A DNA stretch of 64,000 nt, taken from the NCBI GenBank assembly GCA_035771175.1, contig CM069601.1:5284501-5348500 (forward strand), read 5' to 3'. The notes below the pieces were generated by a model. The model searched no databases. It had not been told where the DNA came from and saw nothing but the letters and a program-made list of their open reading frames with translations. Position 1 is the first letter of the stretch. Each line of letters starts with the position of its first letter. Shown here in pieces: positions 50,801-57,262 of this stretch. Origin of the DNA: Paratinospora sagittata (taxonomy: Eukaryota; Streptophyta; Magnoliopsida; Ranunculales; Menispermaceae). The position numbers and the translations under genes were made by a program.

Positions 50801-51331
50801 ATTAGATGAAGTGTGCAAGCATCCAAAACTATTTGATAAATGTGAATTGCAATTTTGTTTCCTTACACAAAATTACAATCAATTTTACCCCTGAATAACA
50901 ATAAGTTACTTCAAAAGCCCAAATTACTCTTATAACCCTAAAACTGTCAAGTATTCAATCAAATACGCAAAGGAAACAAAAACAAGCTTTAGATTAAAAG
51001 GAAAAAAGAAAAACCTTTAAATAATCAAGACCGCCATTAGAGGGATTCCACTTGGAGAAAGCTACGCAATCCTTGAAGCATCCATGAAACACCTTATTTT
51101 GAGAAGAAAATCGAACAAGATGAGTCAATTACAGAATGTTTGTGTGAGAGTTAGAGAAAGCGAGAAAAAGATTAATGGAGAAAAGAGATTAATGGAGAGT
51201 TTGTGAAGCCCTAATTTAAGAATTTAAATTTATCGAATTACCGCAGGAGCGTTACGAGATTCGATTTTTGATTGAAAATCCTCGGGGGAAGGCAGTTCGT
51301 CGAAGCTAAGAACTCGCAGCGCTTCGTCCAT
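18699..51331 (-). CDS. JMJ31: JmjC-domain 2-oxoglutarate/Fe(II)-dependent oxygenase, 15 exons over 32.6 kb
   Basis: Seen: 15 exons with GT-AG borders, all in phase, give a 531-residue protein from ATG at 51331 to TGA at 18701-18699. Introns 2, 4, 8 and 10 measure 2.9, 9.5, 4.6 and 8.0 kb and hold most of the local transposons. The N-terminal JmjN/cupin-like part is followed by the iron site: HYD gives His189 and Asp191, and [13 protein letters not shown] gives His271, so the metal triad is complete. Known: such proteins hydroxylate or demethylate proteins or RNA using O2 and 2-oxoglutarate. From memory the layout resembles Arabidopsis At5g19840 (JMJ31), including a C-terminal helical region; the substrate is not established from sequence. 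Inferred: functional host gene, since no stop or frameshift exists despite the intron load. Alternative: another small JmjC (TYW5/JMJD-like) subfamily. Confidence 0.85.
19721..19814 (-). CDS. JMJ31: JmjC gene exon 14
   Basis: Codes [20 protein letters not shown] and [11 protein letters not shown]. Acceptor atttgcag, donor gtgata. Reading past the donor would end after three codons, so the splice to exon 15 is preferred. Confidence 0.82.
19939..20054 (-). CDS. JMJ31: JmjC gene exon 13
   Basis: Codes [20 protein letters not shown] and [18 protein letters not shown], a helical region outside the catalytic core. Acceptor ctatacag, donor gtatgc. Confidence 0.85.
20725..21038 (-). CDS. JMJ31: JmjC gene exon 12
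   Basis: Longest exon, about 105 codons, from [11 protein letters not shown] to [11 protein letters not shown]. It contains a [16 protein letters not shown] helix, then a charged linker. Acceptor ccttctccag, donor gtatgt. Confidence 0.85.
21342..21423 (-). CDS. JMJ31: JmjC gene exon 11
   Basis: Codes [20 protein letters not shown] and QLADGQA. Acceptor ataggacag, donor gtcttt. An alternative acceptor 5 bases upstream exists but breaks phase with the micro-exon. Confidence 0.75.
21424..22367. other. Part of JmjC intron 10
   Basis: AT-rich intron DNA with a TG/CA microsatellite near 21505-21530. A B-box-like ggttcaaatcc at 22188 stands alone. No coding sequence recognised. Confidence 0.5.
22368..23145 (-). 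pseudogene. hAT-family transposase relic, C-terminal dimerisation region
   Basis: Seen: after one frameshift the sequence reads [18 protein letters not shown], the conserved LSLTCSSSGCERNWS-like block of plant hAT transposases. Further on comes an [12 protein letters not shown] segment and an acidic tail ([20 protein letters not shown]) ending at 22368. Stops and a shift show it is dead. It lies inside intron 10 and was split by Copia-2. Confidence 0.65.
23151..23410 (-). repeat. Copia-2 3' LTR
   Basis: Starts TGTTGAGATTTG and ends in TTTAACA on the - strand. Differs from the 5' LTR by scattered substitutions and about 19 bp of indels. Confidence 0.95.
23418..27721 (-). pseudogene. Copia-2 gag-pol with nonsense and frameshift mutations
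   Basis: Gag starts at 27721 ([17 protein letters not shown]); a Trp codon turned TGA ends it near 27494, and a shift follows near 27340. A zinc knuckle [14 protein letters not shown] is at about 26960-27005. Protease [11 protein letters not shown] is in the block 26315-26839, with the catalytic DSG intact. Integrase ([28 protein letters not shown]) is at 24944-26224. RT begins at 24892 with [13 protein letters not shown] and carries [12 protein letters not shown]; a shift at about 24380 precedes YVDDI. RNase H with YTDSDYAGS and the tail end at 23418. At least four breaks, so it cannot act autonomously. Confidence 0.92.
27722..28530 (-). other. Copia-2 untranslated leader with internal repeats
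   Basis: About 0.8 kb separates the primer-binding site from gag. It contains an imperfect 71-bp direct repeat (28081-28135 and 28152-28206) and is rich in GA/GACGA triplets. A - strand open frame at 28007-28435 has Arg/Leu/Phe-rich composition from this simple sequence and is probably not a protein. Confidence 0.6.
28543..28821 (-). repeat. Copia-2 5' LTR
   Basis: 279 bp, TG...CA ends, TATA-like tatatatgg block near 28660, directly followed on the - strand by the primer-binding site. Confidence 0.95.
28925..29105. mobile_element. Foldback MITE
   Basis: Two arms of about 65 bp (around gctaaatagacat ... ggtggcattacatacaccct) are inverted copies separated by a short loop, so the 180-bp unit can fold on itself. 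It lies in intron 10 next to micro-exon 10. The superfamily is not clear. Confidence 0.75.
29384..29402 (-). CDS. JMJ31: JmjC gene micro-exon 10 (19 nt)
   Basis: ATTGGTGAACATGGAAATG lies between acceptor ttcaaaag and donor gtatgc and codes LVNMEM. It is the only segment found that joins exon 9 (phase 2 end) to exon 11 (phase 0 start), and the joined protein reads naturally. Transcript evidence would settle it. Confidence 0.65.
29574..29693 (-). CDS. JMJ31: JmjC gene exon 9, distal metal histidine
   Basis: Completes Trp269 and codes [17 protein letters not shown]... to LRR. His271 is the third metal ligand. Acceptor tccaacag, donor gtgttc. Confidence 0.92.
29802..30108. mobile_element. Fragment of the hAT family seen at 43868-44821
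   Basis: Shares long near-identical blocks (e.g. gtgtctatttatattagttt and ttttcaagtgacc) with the 3' third of the hAT element at 43868-44821. The 5' part is missing. Located in intron 8. Confidence 0.7.
30109..31720. other. Intron 8 stretch, unresolved
   Basis: Less AT-rich than its surroundings. On the - strand the block 31011-31238 ([20 protein letters not shown]) and neighbouring frames vaguely recall the ORF1 region of plant L1 elements, broken by stops. I cannot assign it with confidence. Confidence 0.3.
31721..31822 (+). pseudogene. U6 snRNA pseudogene
   Basis: Seen: from ataaaattggaacgatac through gaagattagcatg and aaggatgaca to cacaaatcgagaaatg the segment follows U6 snRNA almost base for base. 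The 5' stem differs, the catalytic ACAGAG box reads acaaag, and several G positions are A or T. No USE or TATA box of a plant U6 promoter lies upstream. Most likely a retroposed, inactive copy inside intron 8. Confidence 0.88.
32245..32305 (-). mobile_element. Au-type SINE 3' fragment
   Basis: aaaagggcagcctggtgca and ggggggtcctagggaaggg are the reverse complement of the conserved Au-SINE 3' end. The tRNA-like part is not recognisable here. Confidence 0.6.
32346..33280. other. Very AT-rich intron 8 DNA
   Basis: Nearly 1 kb of A/T-dominated sequence without features that I can identify. Confidence 0.5.
33290..33608 (+). other. Possible captured 5' UTR and first exon of an unknown gene
   Basis: A suddenly GC-richer segment with UTR-like sequence, then ATG at 33511 reading [15 protein letters not shown] followed by a run of Val and Leu, like a signal peptide or membrane segment. 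It stops being gene-like at a possible donor (gtggag/gtgcgt near 33608). It is opposite in strand to the host gene. No continuation exon was found. Confidence 0.3.
33825..34235 (+). mobile_element. RTE-type LINE relic
   Basis: ctctatggaacaaaatgttg reads LYGTKC, as in RTE reverse transcriptase C-terminal regions. Downstream the block ggcaaaggaagacctaaaa corresponds to the same GRP-R-K-like motif seen at 13930-14345. Decayed; in intron 8. Confidence 0.6.
34281..34397 (-). CDS. JMJ31: JmjC gene exon 8
   Basis: Codes residues 230-268, including [11 protein letters not shown] and [14 protein letters not shown], the strand before the distal metal His. Intron 7 is 230 bp; intron 8 is 4.6 kb. Confidence 0.92.
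34628..34700 (-). CDS. JMJ31: JmjC gene exon 7
   Basis: Codes [20 protein letters not shown] and ASNH. The first codon is completed by the last base of exon 6. Donor gtatgt. Confidence 0.9.
35635..36006. mobile_element. hAT-type MITE with perfect 8-bp duplication
   Basis: Ends cagtgttgtcaaggtgg and ccaccttaacaacactg form the inverted repeats; atataggc flanks both sides (35627-35634 and 36007-36014). Length 372 bp, with a TA microsatellite inside. The 8-bp duplication marks the hAT superfamily. In intron 6. Confidence 0.93.
36583..36709 (-). CDS. JMJ31: JmjC gene exon 6, iron-binding HxD
   Basis: Codes [20 protein letters not shown] and onward to AGCKK. His189 and Asp191 of HYD are the first two metal ligands. 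Ends in phase 1 at donor gtttgt. Confidence 0.92.
36947..37804. mobile_element. Non-autonomous hAT element
   Basis: 858 bp with short inverted ends taggagtg and caccccta, flanked by 8-bp near repeats gtgcaaat (36939-36946) and atgcacat (37805-37812). No transposase. It carries repeated ggtcaggtcgg / cccgacccgac blocks near its ends and an snRNA-type promoter inside. Confidence 0.85.
37406..37458 (+). promoter_or_regulatory. snRNA-type promoter: USE-like box plus TATA
   Basis: atcccacattg (37406-37416) is one base off the plant upstream sequence element RTCCCACATCG, and tataaaa begins at 37452, 35 bases farther on. That spacing is like plant Pol II-transcribed snRNA genes. No known snRNA starts about 25-30 bases downstream, although a short hairpin (tcggc/gccga) does. 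Confidence 0.45.
38209..38277 (-). CDS. JMJ31: JmjC gene exon 5
   Basis: Codes 23 residues ([20 protein letters not shown]...). A small exon isolated between a 9.5-kb and a 1.5-kb intron; acceptor cgtttgtag, donor gtttgt. Phase 0 and family-like sequence support it. Confidence 0.8.
39182..39366 (-). mobile_element. tRNA-derived SINE with 18-bp target duplication
   Basis: On the - strand: A box ttggttgagtggc, B box cgagttcgactctcc, then ggattagtcgggaccggata and an A/T-rich tail. Flanks are aaaaactacgcaactatt (39164-39181) and aaaaactatgcaattatt (39367-39384), an 18-bp duplication with two differences. In intron 4. Confidence 0.88.
39421..39594 (-). mobile_element. Au-type SINE
   Basis: The - strand reads gaggtttttccattgtggc, gaggtcacaagttcg, cttgcggtacaagggcaagg, then gtgcactaggtacccccttg, the order of an Au-SINE. 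Flanks hint at a decayed duplication around aacat..accat. In intron 4. Confidence 0.75.
39720..39805 (+). mobile_element. RTE LINE 3' tail fragment
   Basis: gaggactcagtggagggagc, atgtagctaaccccatatag and ttgaagatgactttactgag resemble the 3' tail of RTE elements and the 14,280 relic. Confidence 0.5.
40500..41864 (-). pseudogene. L1-type LINE ORF2 relic
   Basis: On the - strand, with shifts and stops, the order of L1 ORF2 is kept. [20 protein letters not shown] precedes [20 protein letters not shown]. Next comes [18 protein letters not shown], and then [24 protein letters not shown] and FKIDFPKA from the reverse transcriptase. An L1 3' fragment at 40872-41121 interrupts it. In JmjC intron 4, same strand as the gene. 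Confidence 0.8.
40872..41121 (+). mobile_element. 5'-truncated L1 insertion
   Basis: A 250-bp L1 3' end flanked by the 12-bp duplication aatgatcctata (40860-40871 and 41122-41133). It shares the block ggatgaaa and attttggatagttttgat with the copy at 48732-48950. It landed inside the older L1 relic. Confidence 0.88.
41878..42100 (+). mobile_element. Short non-LTR element with target duplication
   Basis: 223 bp between copies of tatatcctccaca (41865-41877 and 42101-42113). It starts with B-box-like ggtctcaagttcgagt and ends tttctactcaaaaa. Probably a truncated SINE whose family I cannot name. Confidence 0.7.
42114..43819. other. Intron 4 stretch, possible LTR-like promoter
   Basis: Around 42,850 the block ggttatctatataaggagct precedes repeated attcaatcatcaatta sequence, as in an LTR R region, but no TG...CA ends were found. 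The rest is AT-rich without features. Confidence 0.3.
43820..44940 (+). mobile_element. Au-type SINE split by a hAT element
   Basis: 5' part gtgggccttggtgcaacac ... ccattgtgacctacagg (43820-43867); 3' part from 44822 with tcataggttcaaatc, cttccccaaacccacaatgg and gggagcctcgtgcattgtg. In intron 4. Confidence 0.88.
43868..44821. mobile_element. Non-autonomous hAT element in the Au-SINE
   Basis: 954 bp with ends catggttcaaaaat and attttcgatccttg (inverted repeats) and the perfect 8-bp duplication cctacagg (43860-43867 and 44822-44829). Its left part has repeated aaattcgac/gataaaattc units; no transposase. A fragment of the same family is at 29802-30108. Confidence 0.93.
44941..47779. other. Remainder of JmjC intron 4
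   Basis: AT-rich intron DNA. A - strand frame at 47221-47421 is lysine/aspartate-rich but matches nothing known and has no convincing splice sites. Confidence 0.45.
47780..47947 (-). CDS. JMJ31: JmjC gene exon 4
   Basis: Codes 56 residues beginning [13 protein letters not shown] and ending VYLAQ. Intron 3 is only 110 bp, while intron 4 downstream is 9.5 kb. The donor is gtgcat. Confidence 0.85.
48058..48141 (-). CDS. JMJ31: JmjC gene exon 3
   Basis: Codes 28 residues including [20 protein letters not shown], a well conserved block. Acceptor aattttag, donor gtaatt; phase 0. Confidence 0.88.
48732..48950 (+). mobile_element. 5'-truncated L1 insertion
   Basis: 219-bp L1 3' end with a 10-A tail, flanked by cttatttttggaag (48718-48731) and cttatttttgggag (48951-48964). 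In JmjC intron 2, antisense to the gene. Confidence 0.88.
49320..49958 (+). mobile_element. Gypsy/Tat-like LTR remnant
   Basis: Starts tgacagctagcg; contains ccatggaccctcaagtataa with a TATA (tataaata, about 49729) and gacttaagcatcagaaggtc, a block typical of Tat-lineage LTRs. It ends ttcaactca, followed by ttggtgtcggtg (about 49969-49980), which resembles their TGGCGCCG primer-binding site. No internal coding sequence follows. In intron 2. Confidence 0.5.
51015..51092 (-). CDS. JMJ31: JmjC gene exon 2
   Basis: Codes 26 residues including [16 protein letters not shown], typical of the N-terminal part of the family. Acceptor aaaataag, donor gttttt; phase 0 on both sides. Intron 2 (2.9 kb) carries an L1 3' end and a Tat-like LTR. 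Confidence 0.85.
51242..51331 (-). CDS. JMJ31: JmjC gene exon 1
   Basis: Codes residues 1-30 ([20 protein letters not shown]...). The ATG at 51331 is chosen because this first exon reads in frame to the donor gtaatt and matches the start of small plant JmjC proteins. Intron 1 is 149 bp. Confidence 0.85.
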
Positions 51332-51970
51332 GCTTGCTTGACTGTCTCTGTGTTTCTAACTGCGGAGGAGCTTCGGACGATTTGTTAAAGGCTTAGGGTT
51401 GTACAGTATCGCAATTTTGTTATATTTGATAACATTTGTGTTTGAAAAATTATAACAAACAACAATTTTTCTAAAATTTTTCGGTATTTTAGAAAAATTG
51501 AACGGAATTTTAGAAAAATTGAACGGGACCAACTTTTGCTTTTACTTTTCTTTTTATGTTTAAAATGTTAATGACAAGTGTATTCATTTTTTTTGTTTTT
51601 TTTTTTGGCAAAGGTTGGCTAACTCTACCAATATGCAACCGAATCCCTTTACTTAAAGTCGAAAGTTTGATTATCTTTTCTTTCAAATAAGTAGAAGTTT
51701 TTTCTACCTTAATAAAAGTACGAATAGGATCATAATAGTTAGATCGCATGGTTCCTATCTGAATCCTTTATATCTTTCATCGTTGTGTTCGCCTTCCAGA
51801 CCCTATAGAGAGGTTTCGGCTTCCTCAAGCCTCCTTGTCATCATTTTCTGACCTTGTATTAACACTTCAAAAACAAAAAATATTCATATTATTTTTATCT
51901 CAAAAAGATGTGACTTTATCAATTGTTTGAAGTGTAAATCGTGGTCTTTAAGTAAAAATATGGGACAAAA
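51332..51970. other. Upstream region of the JmjC gene
   Basis: 640 bp between the JmjC start codon and the LTR fragment. It should contain the JmjC promoter and 5' UTR on the - strand; the first 100 bases are GC-richer. No TATA box can be assigned with certainty. Confidence 0.45.
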
Positions 51971-52335
51971 TGTAACGCCCCGTACACTCAAGTTAAATAA
52001 AATCGTTAACTTATACGTATTGTCAGTTATATTTATATGTGTATACATATGAAATTGGTCTTAGACTAGTATAATCGTGTGTATCGGACTTAAAATACTA
52101 TGATTGTGTGTATTGTAAGTCATTGGTATCTTAAGACCATAGTTGTGACAAGTGGAATGATACTTAGAATATATTTTTCAGCTAAAACATCGAGAAGCGC
52201 ACTCTTATGGTAAAAAATCGAGAGATGCATTTCTAGAAATGTTCAGAAAAGTGCGCTCCTCATGGGTTTTAGGAAAAATTCTATTTTTTTGGGCGAGGAG
52301 AAACACACTGCTTCCCAGGAGAAGTGACCTCATAT
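51971..52335 (+). mobile_element. LTR fragment, same family as the solo LTR at 10831
   Basis: Begins tgtaacgccccgtac and shares acgtattgtcag, ttatatgtgtataca-like blocks with 10831 onward. Its 3' half is absent; the sequence passes into intron 4 of the cyclase, so a deletion removed both the LTR end and the rest of the cyclase. Confidence 0.7.
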
Positions 52336-52359
52336 ATGTGTGTGTGTAAGCTTAATTAC

Positions 52360-53423
52360 CGAGAGCCACGTCTTTCCCCAAGATGGTATGAAAGTCACGC
52401 CACCGTGATCTTGGATCCATTTACGACCTCTGTCACATACATTATCTTCACCTCCGTCAGGCTCTACTCCTAGTAACCTCATGCAAATGTAGTTAAGAGT
52501 AGTACCGAACATGGTACTATGCCCCTCAATGTGAATTCCCCACCCACCATCTTCATTCTGCAAAAATCTCACAAATATATTGATAATTAGTGCTTTACTA
52601 TTAATTTATAAGATTTCATGGATTATTTAATTAAATTGTTCTTAGTTATTATTCATTCACATATATACCTGATGATAGTACATATAGCGAAGAATCTCCT
52701 TCTTGTGTTCTGGTGAAAATATAATGTCGAGCATTCCAGAAATATATAATACAAAGACCTGCATTTTTGTAGCATCAATAATATATTTGGTGTTTTTAAT
52801 TATATTTTCCATTTTCGAACAAAATTTATGTGGTATAATGTATAAAATGAATTAAAAAATAATATTACCAAAGGAGGCATGGAAAAGAGTGGGCCACCAA
52901 TATCAGCAGCCCAGTGGCCATCACTTGTTTGGAGGGTGGAAAAGAAACGAACGGCTCTCCTCAACGTCGTCATGAGAGCGTTATACGTTACGTCTTCATT
53001 TTCTCTAATAATCTTCACAGGTGGTATACTTAGATCATATTTACCTTTATTTTCTCTTAACATCTGTAGAGTAATTAATTGGACAATAACGAATAAATAT
53101 ATCCAAATAGATAAATTAGTAAAATAACATAATTTGTTAATTAATACCCATTAATATATATATATATATATATATACACTACATATATAAAGATATACAA
53201 ATTAATAAAGTGGTACCTGTAATCGAACAAGAACATCACCACTAGGCTTGACCTTAAAGCGATTTTTGTAGTATTCCTCACGAGCCTTGTCGACCTCAGC
53301 TCGCTCTTCAAGGGTTCCTGCGTCTGAGTCAAACTCCCATATTTGCCTCCCTACGAAGTTATTTATACTAAAAAGATATGAGCTGAAAGGGCCACCCCTC
53401 TCTGCAACCTCTAGCTTCCACAT
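52360..53423 (-). pseudogene. Oxidosqualene cyclase (triterpene synthase), 5' fragment of four exons
   Basis: Seen: exon 1 53217-53423 (MWKLEVAERGGPF, GRQIWEFDSDAGTLEERAEV); exon 2 52869-53063 ([28 protein letters not shown]); exon 3 52669-52758 (ISGMLDIIFSPEHKKEILRY); exon 4 52360-52557 ([20 protein letters not shown], a QW-type repeat, to GKTWLS). All borders are GT-AG and no stop is present in these 230 codons. Known: plant cyclases have about 760 residues and convert 2,3-oxidosqualene to amyrins, lupeol or cycloartenol; the catalytic DCTAE motif lies later. Inferred: about 70% of the gene is gone, replaced by an LTR fragment at 51971, so no active enzyme can form. Clean exons suggest a recent loss. 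The product type cannot be told. Confidence 0.92.
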
Positions 53424-54342
53424 ACTCGCTTGATGATCACTTTAATAGTCTTACCAATAAACGGTCCACCTGGTTTGCCCGACCTGATATGAAAAGATTA
53501 GTTTAGGCATTACTATTAAAGATAAAACTCAGGTTTGGATAAAGAACTCTTGTATTTTAATACAAAAATATTTTTACGATCTAAAAATTATTTCTTAAAA
53601 CTACACCCATGCTTGCTGACGTGGTATATAAGTGGTGAGTGTTACTTTTTTAATTTTCTCTCATAATATAATGATGTAGTTTATTATTACATAAGTGTGA
53701 GTATATTTTTAAGTATGTATATATTATAGATCGTTTTAGCACTTTTTATTTTTAAACACATTAGGCTTACCAAATTTATTGACTCTGTTCACGTAAAATG
53801 AACTCAAAATAACATGAATTTATGAATTTCATTACATATTTAAGAACCTATGATTTTTCTAGCCGAAAAGATCTCATGCCTAATTATATAAAGAGGTTTG
53901 ACAAATAACAAGCAACCAACTAATAATAATAGGAAAATGATTAATGTATGCATTTCAATACTCATAAGTAGCACGTAGTTCCATAATGTATTTTGCATAT
54001 ATTTTTAAATTATGTATGAATGCATGATTCAAGAATATAAAGCTTCTTTCTAAAACTATTTACGAATAAAATCTTTTAAAATAATAATAATAACAATAAA
54101 ATCAACAATAACAATAATAATAATAATAATAAAAGAGGAAGAAAGAAGAGATGGTAGTTATAATAAGGATGAAGGAGCGCATCCTCTTGCCTCTTTTAAT
54201 TTAGAGATTGATCCGCGAAAATCACAAAGGATGGAGTTGGGAATGATTAAGAAGCCTTTGTGCAGTACTTATATTGACAAATAAAGGATGAGTTAGACGT
54301 TGGTTAATTAGGGTGCGGAAAAACTGTTGTCTTCCTAACTAC
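53424..54342. other. 5' flank of the cyclase fragment
   Basis: AT-rich; carries an AAT/AAC microsatellite at about 54080-54135. It should include the former cyclase promoter. Confidence 0.45.
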
Positions 54343-54440
54343 TTCATTAATACAGTAGTTAATGTGATACTCACTACACTGACAGTTATTCTTCATTAAT
54401 ACAGCAGTTAATGTGATACTCACTACACTGACAGTTATTC
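54343..54440. repeat. 49-bp tandem duplication
   Basis: ttcattaatacag(t/c)agttaatgtg... through cagttattc occurs twice, from 54343 and 54392, with one difference. Confidence 0.93.
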
Positions 54441-54965
54441 TTGAGGAAGCTGTTGGTTCATTGTCACATCAATGGTCATAAATCCCACTTGACAAATTTT
54501 GATAACTTTATGAATAAAGACTGGACGTGAATAAATTAAAACATTAACCTAGACAAAATAATAGAGCAATTGCTATAAATACTATAAACATTAATTCATC
54601 AAAGCAACAATGTTTTTAGTAAATTTATACAAAGTTGATACGAAGACTTGACAAGTAATATTTGTTTGCTGCTATGCAATCTATGTTGCATGATCTTTCT
54701 TTTTAAATAATTTTTAGGATTTGAATAAAAATTTTTTTTTTTTAGGATACTTTATATTTTTGACAAAATTTGTAATTTTTAGAATTCAAGTCTATTTAGT
54801 AGAAGTTTGGTTATGAATTTTGTCTATTTATGACTATTGTATTAGTTATTTAAAAACAAAATAATATAAAAATAAGAATTTTAATGTTTCTTTTTCTCTT
54901 TCCTTAATATTTTTGTGAATCAACTAATTAAAGAATGTGACCTTTTGTTTTCCCTATGCACTGCA

Positions 54966-55612
54966 TAGGGGTGTTTATGGATTAGGTTGGGACCAAAATC
55001 TAACCTAACTCAAATAGTTTATGTTGATATATTTGAAATCTAACCTAACTCAATTTATCTTTTAACTCAACCCAACCTAAACAGTTCGGATTTTGTTTGG
55101 GTTGGGTCAGTTTGATCGGGTTGAACTTAAGCCTCATATTTCATATAATTTATTGATATAAAAACTGTAATTATTCATTTATCGTTTAAATTTTTTAATA
55201 ATTCTTTTCACTATTATTTTGAAATAAATAGTCTGCTAATATTAAATAGTAATAATAATTTATAAAATAACAGCTCATAGATTGAGATTGTATATATTAA
55301 AATATAGTAATTCTGTGATATGTATATAGATATTTATATTATGGTATAAACTAAATTAGATAGTATTAGATAAGAATCATAAGATACATATAAATCTTAA
55401 AAAAAAAATGCCTAAGGGATTATTTTAGGGTTTCAACACTTACTTCGGTTCGGGTCGGTTTAATCTAGTTTTTAGGGGCTCAATCCGTGACCCAACCTAA
55501 ACTAATCGGGTTGCGTATTTTACAACTTAACCCAACCCAAATAACATATTTAACTCAACCCAAACTAAAAAATTTTGTTCGGTGGGATGGATTGAGTTGA
55601 TGAACATCCCTA
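54966..55612. mobile_element. hAT-type MITE
   Basis: Ends taggggtgttta and gaacatccccta-like (gaacatcccta) are inverted; 8-bp flanks gcactgca and gtcctaca agree at five positions. Interior has repeated ggttggg/cccaacc blocks, no coding capacity. Confidence 0.65.
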
Positions 55613-56348
55613 GTCCTACATCACAACTGTCATCGTGTGGGTCAATCATAGGGAGTTGGCTTCTGTACTTTAGAAATGTGTACTTATCTCATGATTAAAT
55701 GGGCACAGGGTATTATTCGTTTGCCTTTGATTTTGGATTGGAAAACAATGAGACAATTCAAAAATAAAATTAAAATTTAAAACAAAAATTCAAAAATGAA
55801 ATCATTAATAATCGTAACATGCCTGTATGCCTCTTAGCGCATGTCTATAGGGTTTTTGGATTCTAGTATGCCCTATTTGGCTTTCTCATGACATATCAAT
55901 GAAACAGCTTTTTTCTGTGACAAAAAAAAAAAAAAACTATTTATTCTTGAACAAAATATATAAATAGATCAACTCCCGTATGTTTATGTTTACTTACAAT
56001 TCGTTTTATAGTAAAAATTGAAGGCAAAGAATTTCATATGTTGCAATATTGGTAATAAACTTTGTTATACGCTTTCAATTTCAGAGATTTTAATGTGCTT
56101 CTATAATAGTATGCACAATCTCTATCATTGGTAATAAAGTCTCTCTCTCTCCAATCTCTATCATTGGTTATAAAGTCTATCTCTCTCCAATCTCTGTCAT
56201 TCCCTCTCTCCCTCTCTCTCTCTCTGTCTTGATGGAAGGTCCTCAGCCAACATTTCTGTGGACATATATACTCATTGATTAATATTCTTATATATATATA
56301 TATATATATTCATGTGGGACTTCATGAATACAACTATTTTTTAAACCG
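55613..56348. other. Repeat-rich stretch with L1 3' end
   Basis: An L1-like 3' end (ttttggattctagtatgccc ... ctgtgac, poly-A) at 55850-55936 continues into sequence duplicated at 59000. CT-rich microsatellites lie at 56140-56230. Confidence 0.6.
55853..56065. repeat. Duplicated block, copy A
   Basis: About 210 bases nearly identical to 59000-59215, including the L1 poly-A end and unique-looking sequence after it (gatcaactcccgtatgttta). Confidence 0.9.
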
Positions 56349-56655
56349 GTTGATAATTCTTTCAATATTGTCCCCACACTTATGCAGTACTTATTTATAT
56401 ATATATAACTCAACTAAGTCTTTCAACAAACGTGGCTACTTTATTATTGAACTCCATTATTGAAGGGTTTGGTGGATCTGTTGATAATTACTTCAATATT
56501 GTCCACATACTTATGCAGTACTTATTTATATATATATATAACTCAACTAAGTCTTTCAACCAACGTGGCTACTTTATTATTGAACTCCGTTATTGAAGGG
56601 TTTGGTGGATCTGTTGATAATTACTACAATATTGTCCACATACTTATGCAATACT
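56349..56655. repeat. Tandem repeat, period 131-133, about 2.3 copies
   Basis: Units begin gttgataatt at 56349, 56480 and 56613; the third is truncated after about 40 bases. Each full unit has a TA run and ttattattgaactcc. Confidence 0.92.
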
Positions 56656-57156
56656 AAAAAGAGAAGTGGTAAAACGATTTAAAATATGTACCAAAATCTA
56701 TACTTAAGCTGACGTAGTAATACACCACATCACCACATCACTACATCATGAAAGAGAAAAAAAGAAAAGAAATACCCTTCACTTACCATATATTACATCA
56801 GCATGGGTATAATTTTAGGTATAACTTTTGGGTCGTAAAAAATATTTCTCTTTATTTTTCGTCTTCTTCTACTTCTTGTTATTATTGTCATCATTGCTTT
56901 TGTCTCTATTGCAGTTGCAGTTAAATATATGTTGGTATTGGTTAAAGAGATTGCAAACACACTTGAGATTTACTGAGCTTGTGTGAAATATTATCTTTGA
57001 TATACTATTTGTAATTGTTGTCATCATCAACTTCATTTACCTAGTTAAATTGCATGCTGATATGTAGGGGTCATTGAATTGAAATACTATAGAGTAATAG
57101 TGAGGACTTGGGCAATGGGCACAAGATTTTTAAGTTTGAGATGATGACCAGTTTGT
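56656..57156. other. Intergenic DNA
   Basis: No feature recognised. Confidence 0.4.
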
Positions 57157-57262
57157 AGGGGTGTAAGTAACCCGACCGACCTGACCTGACCCGATTTATT
57201 ACTAAACCTAATCGCACCCGAGCCCCATGCGATTCATTTCGCCCCCTTCCCCCTTATGCCCC
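57157..57262. mobile_element. hAT end fragment
   Basis: taggggtgtaagtaacccga and following cctgacccga blocks resemble the left end of the hAT element at 36947. It is cut by the LTR fragment starting at 57263. Confidence 0.45.
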
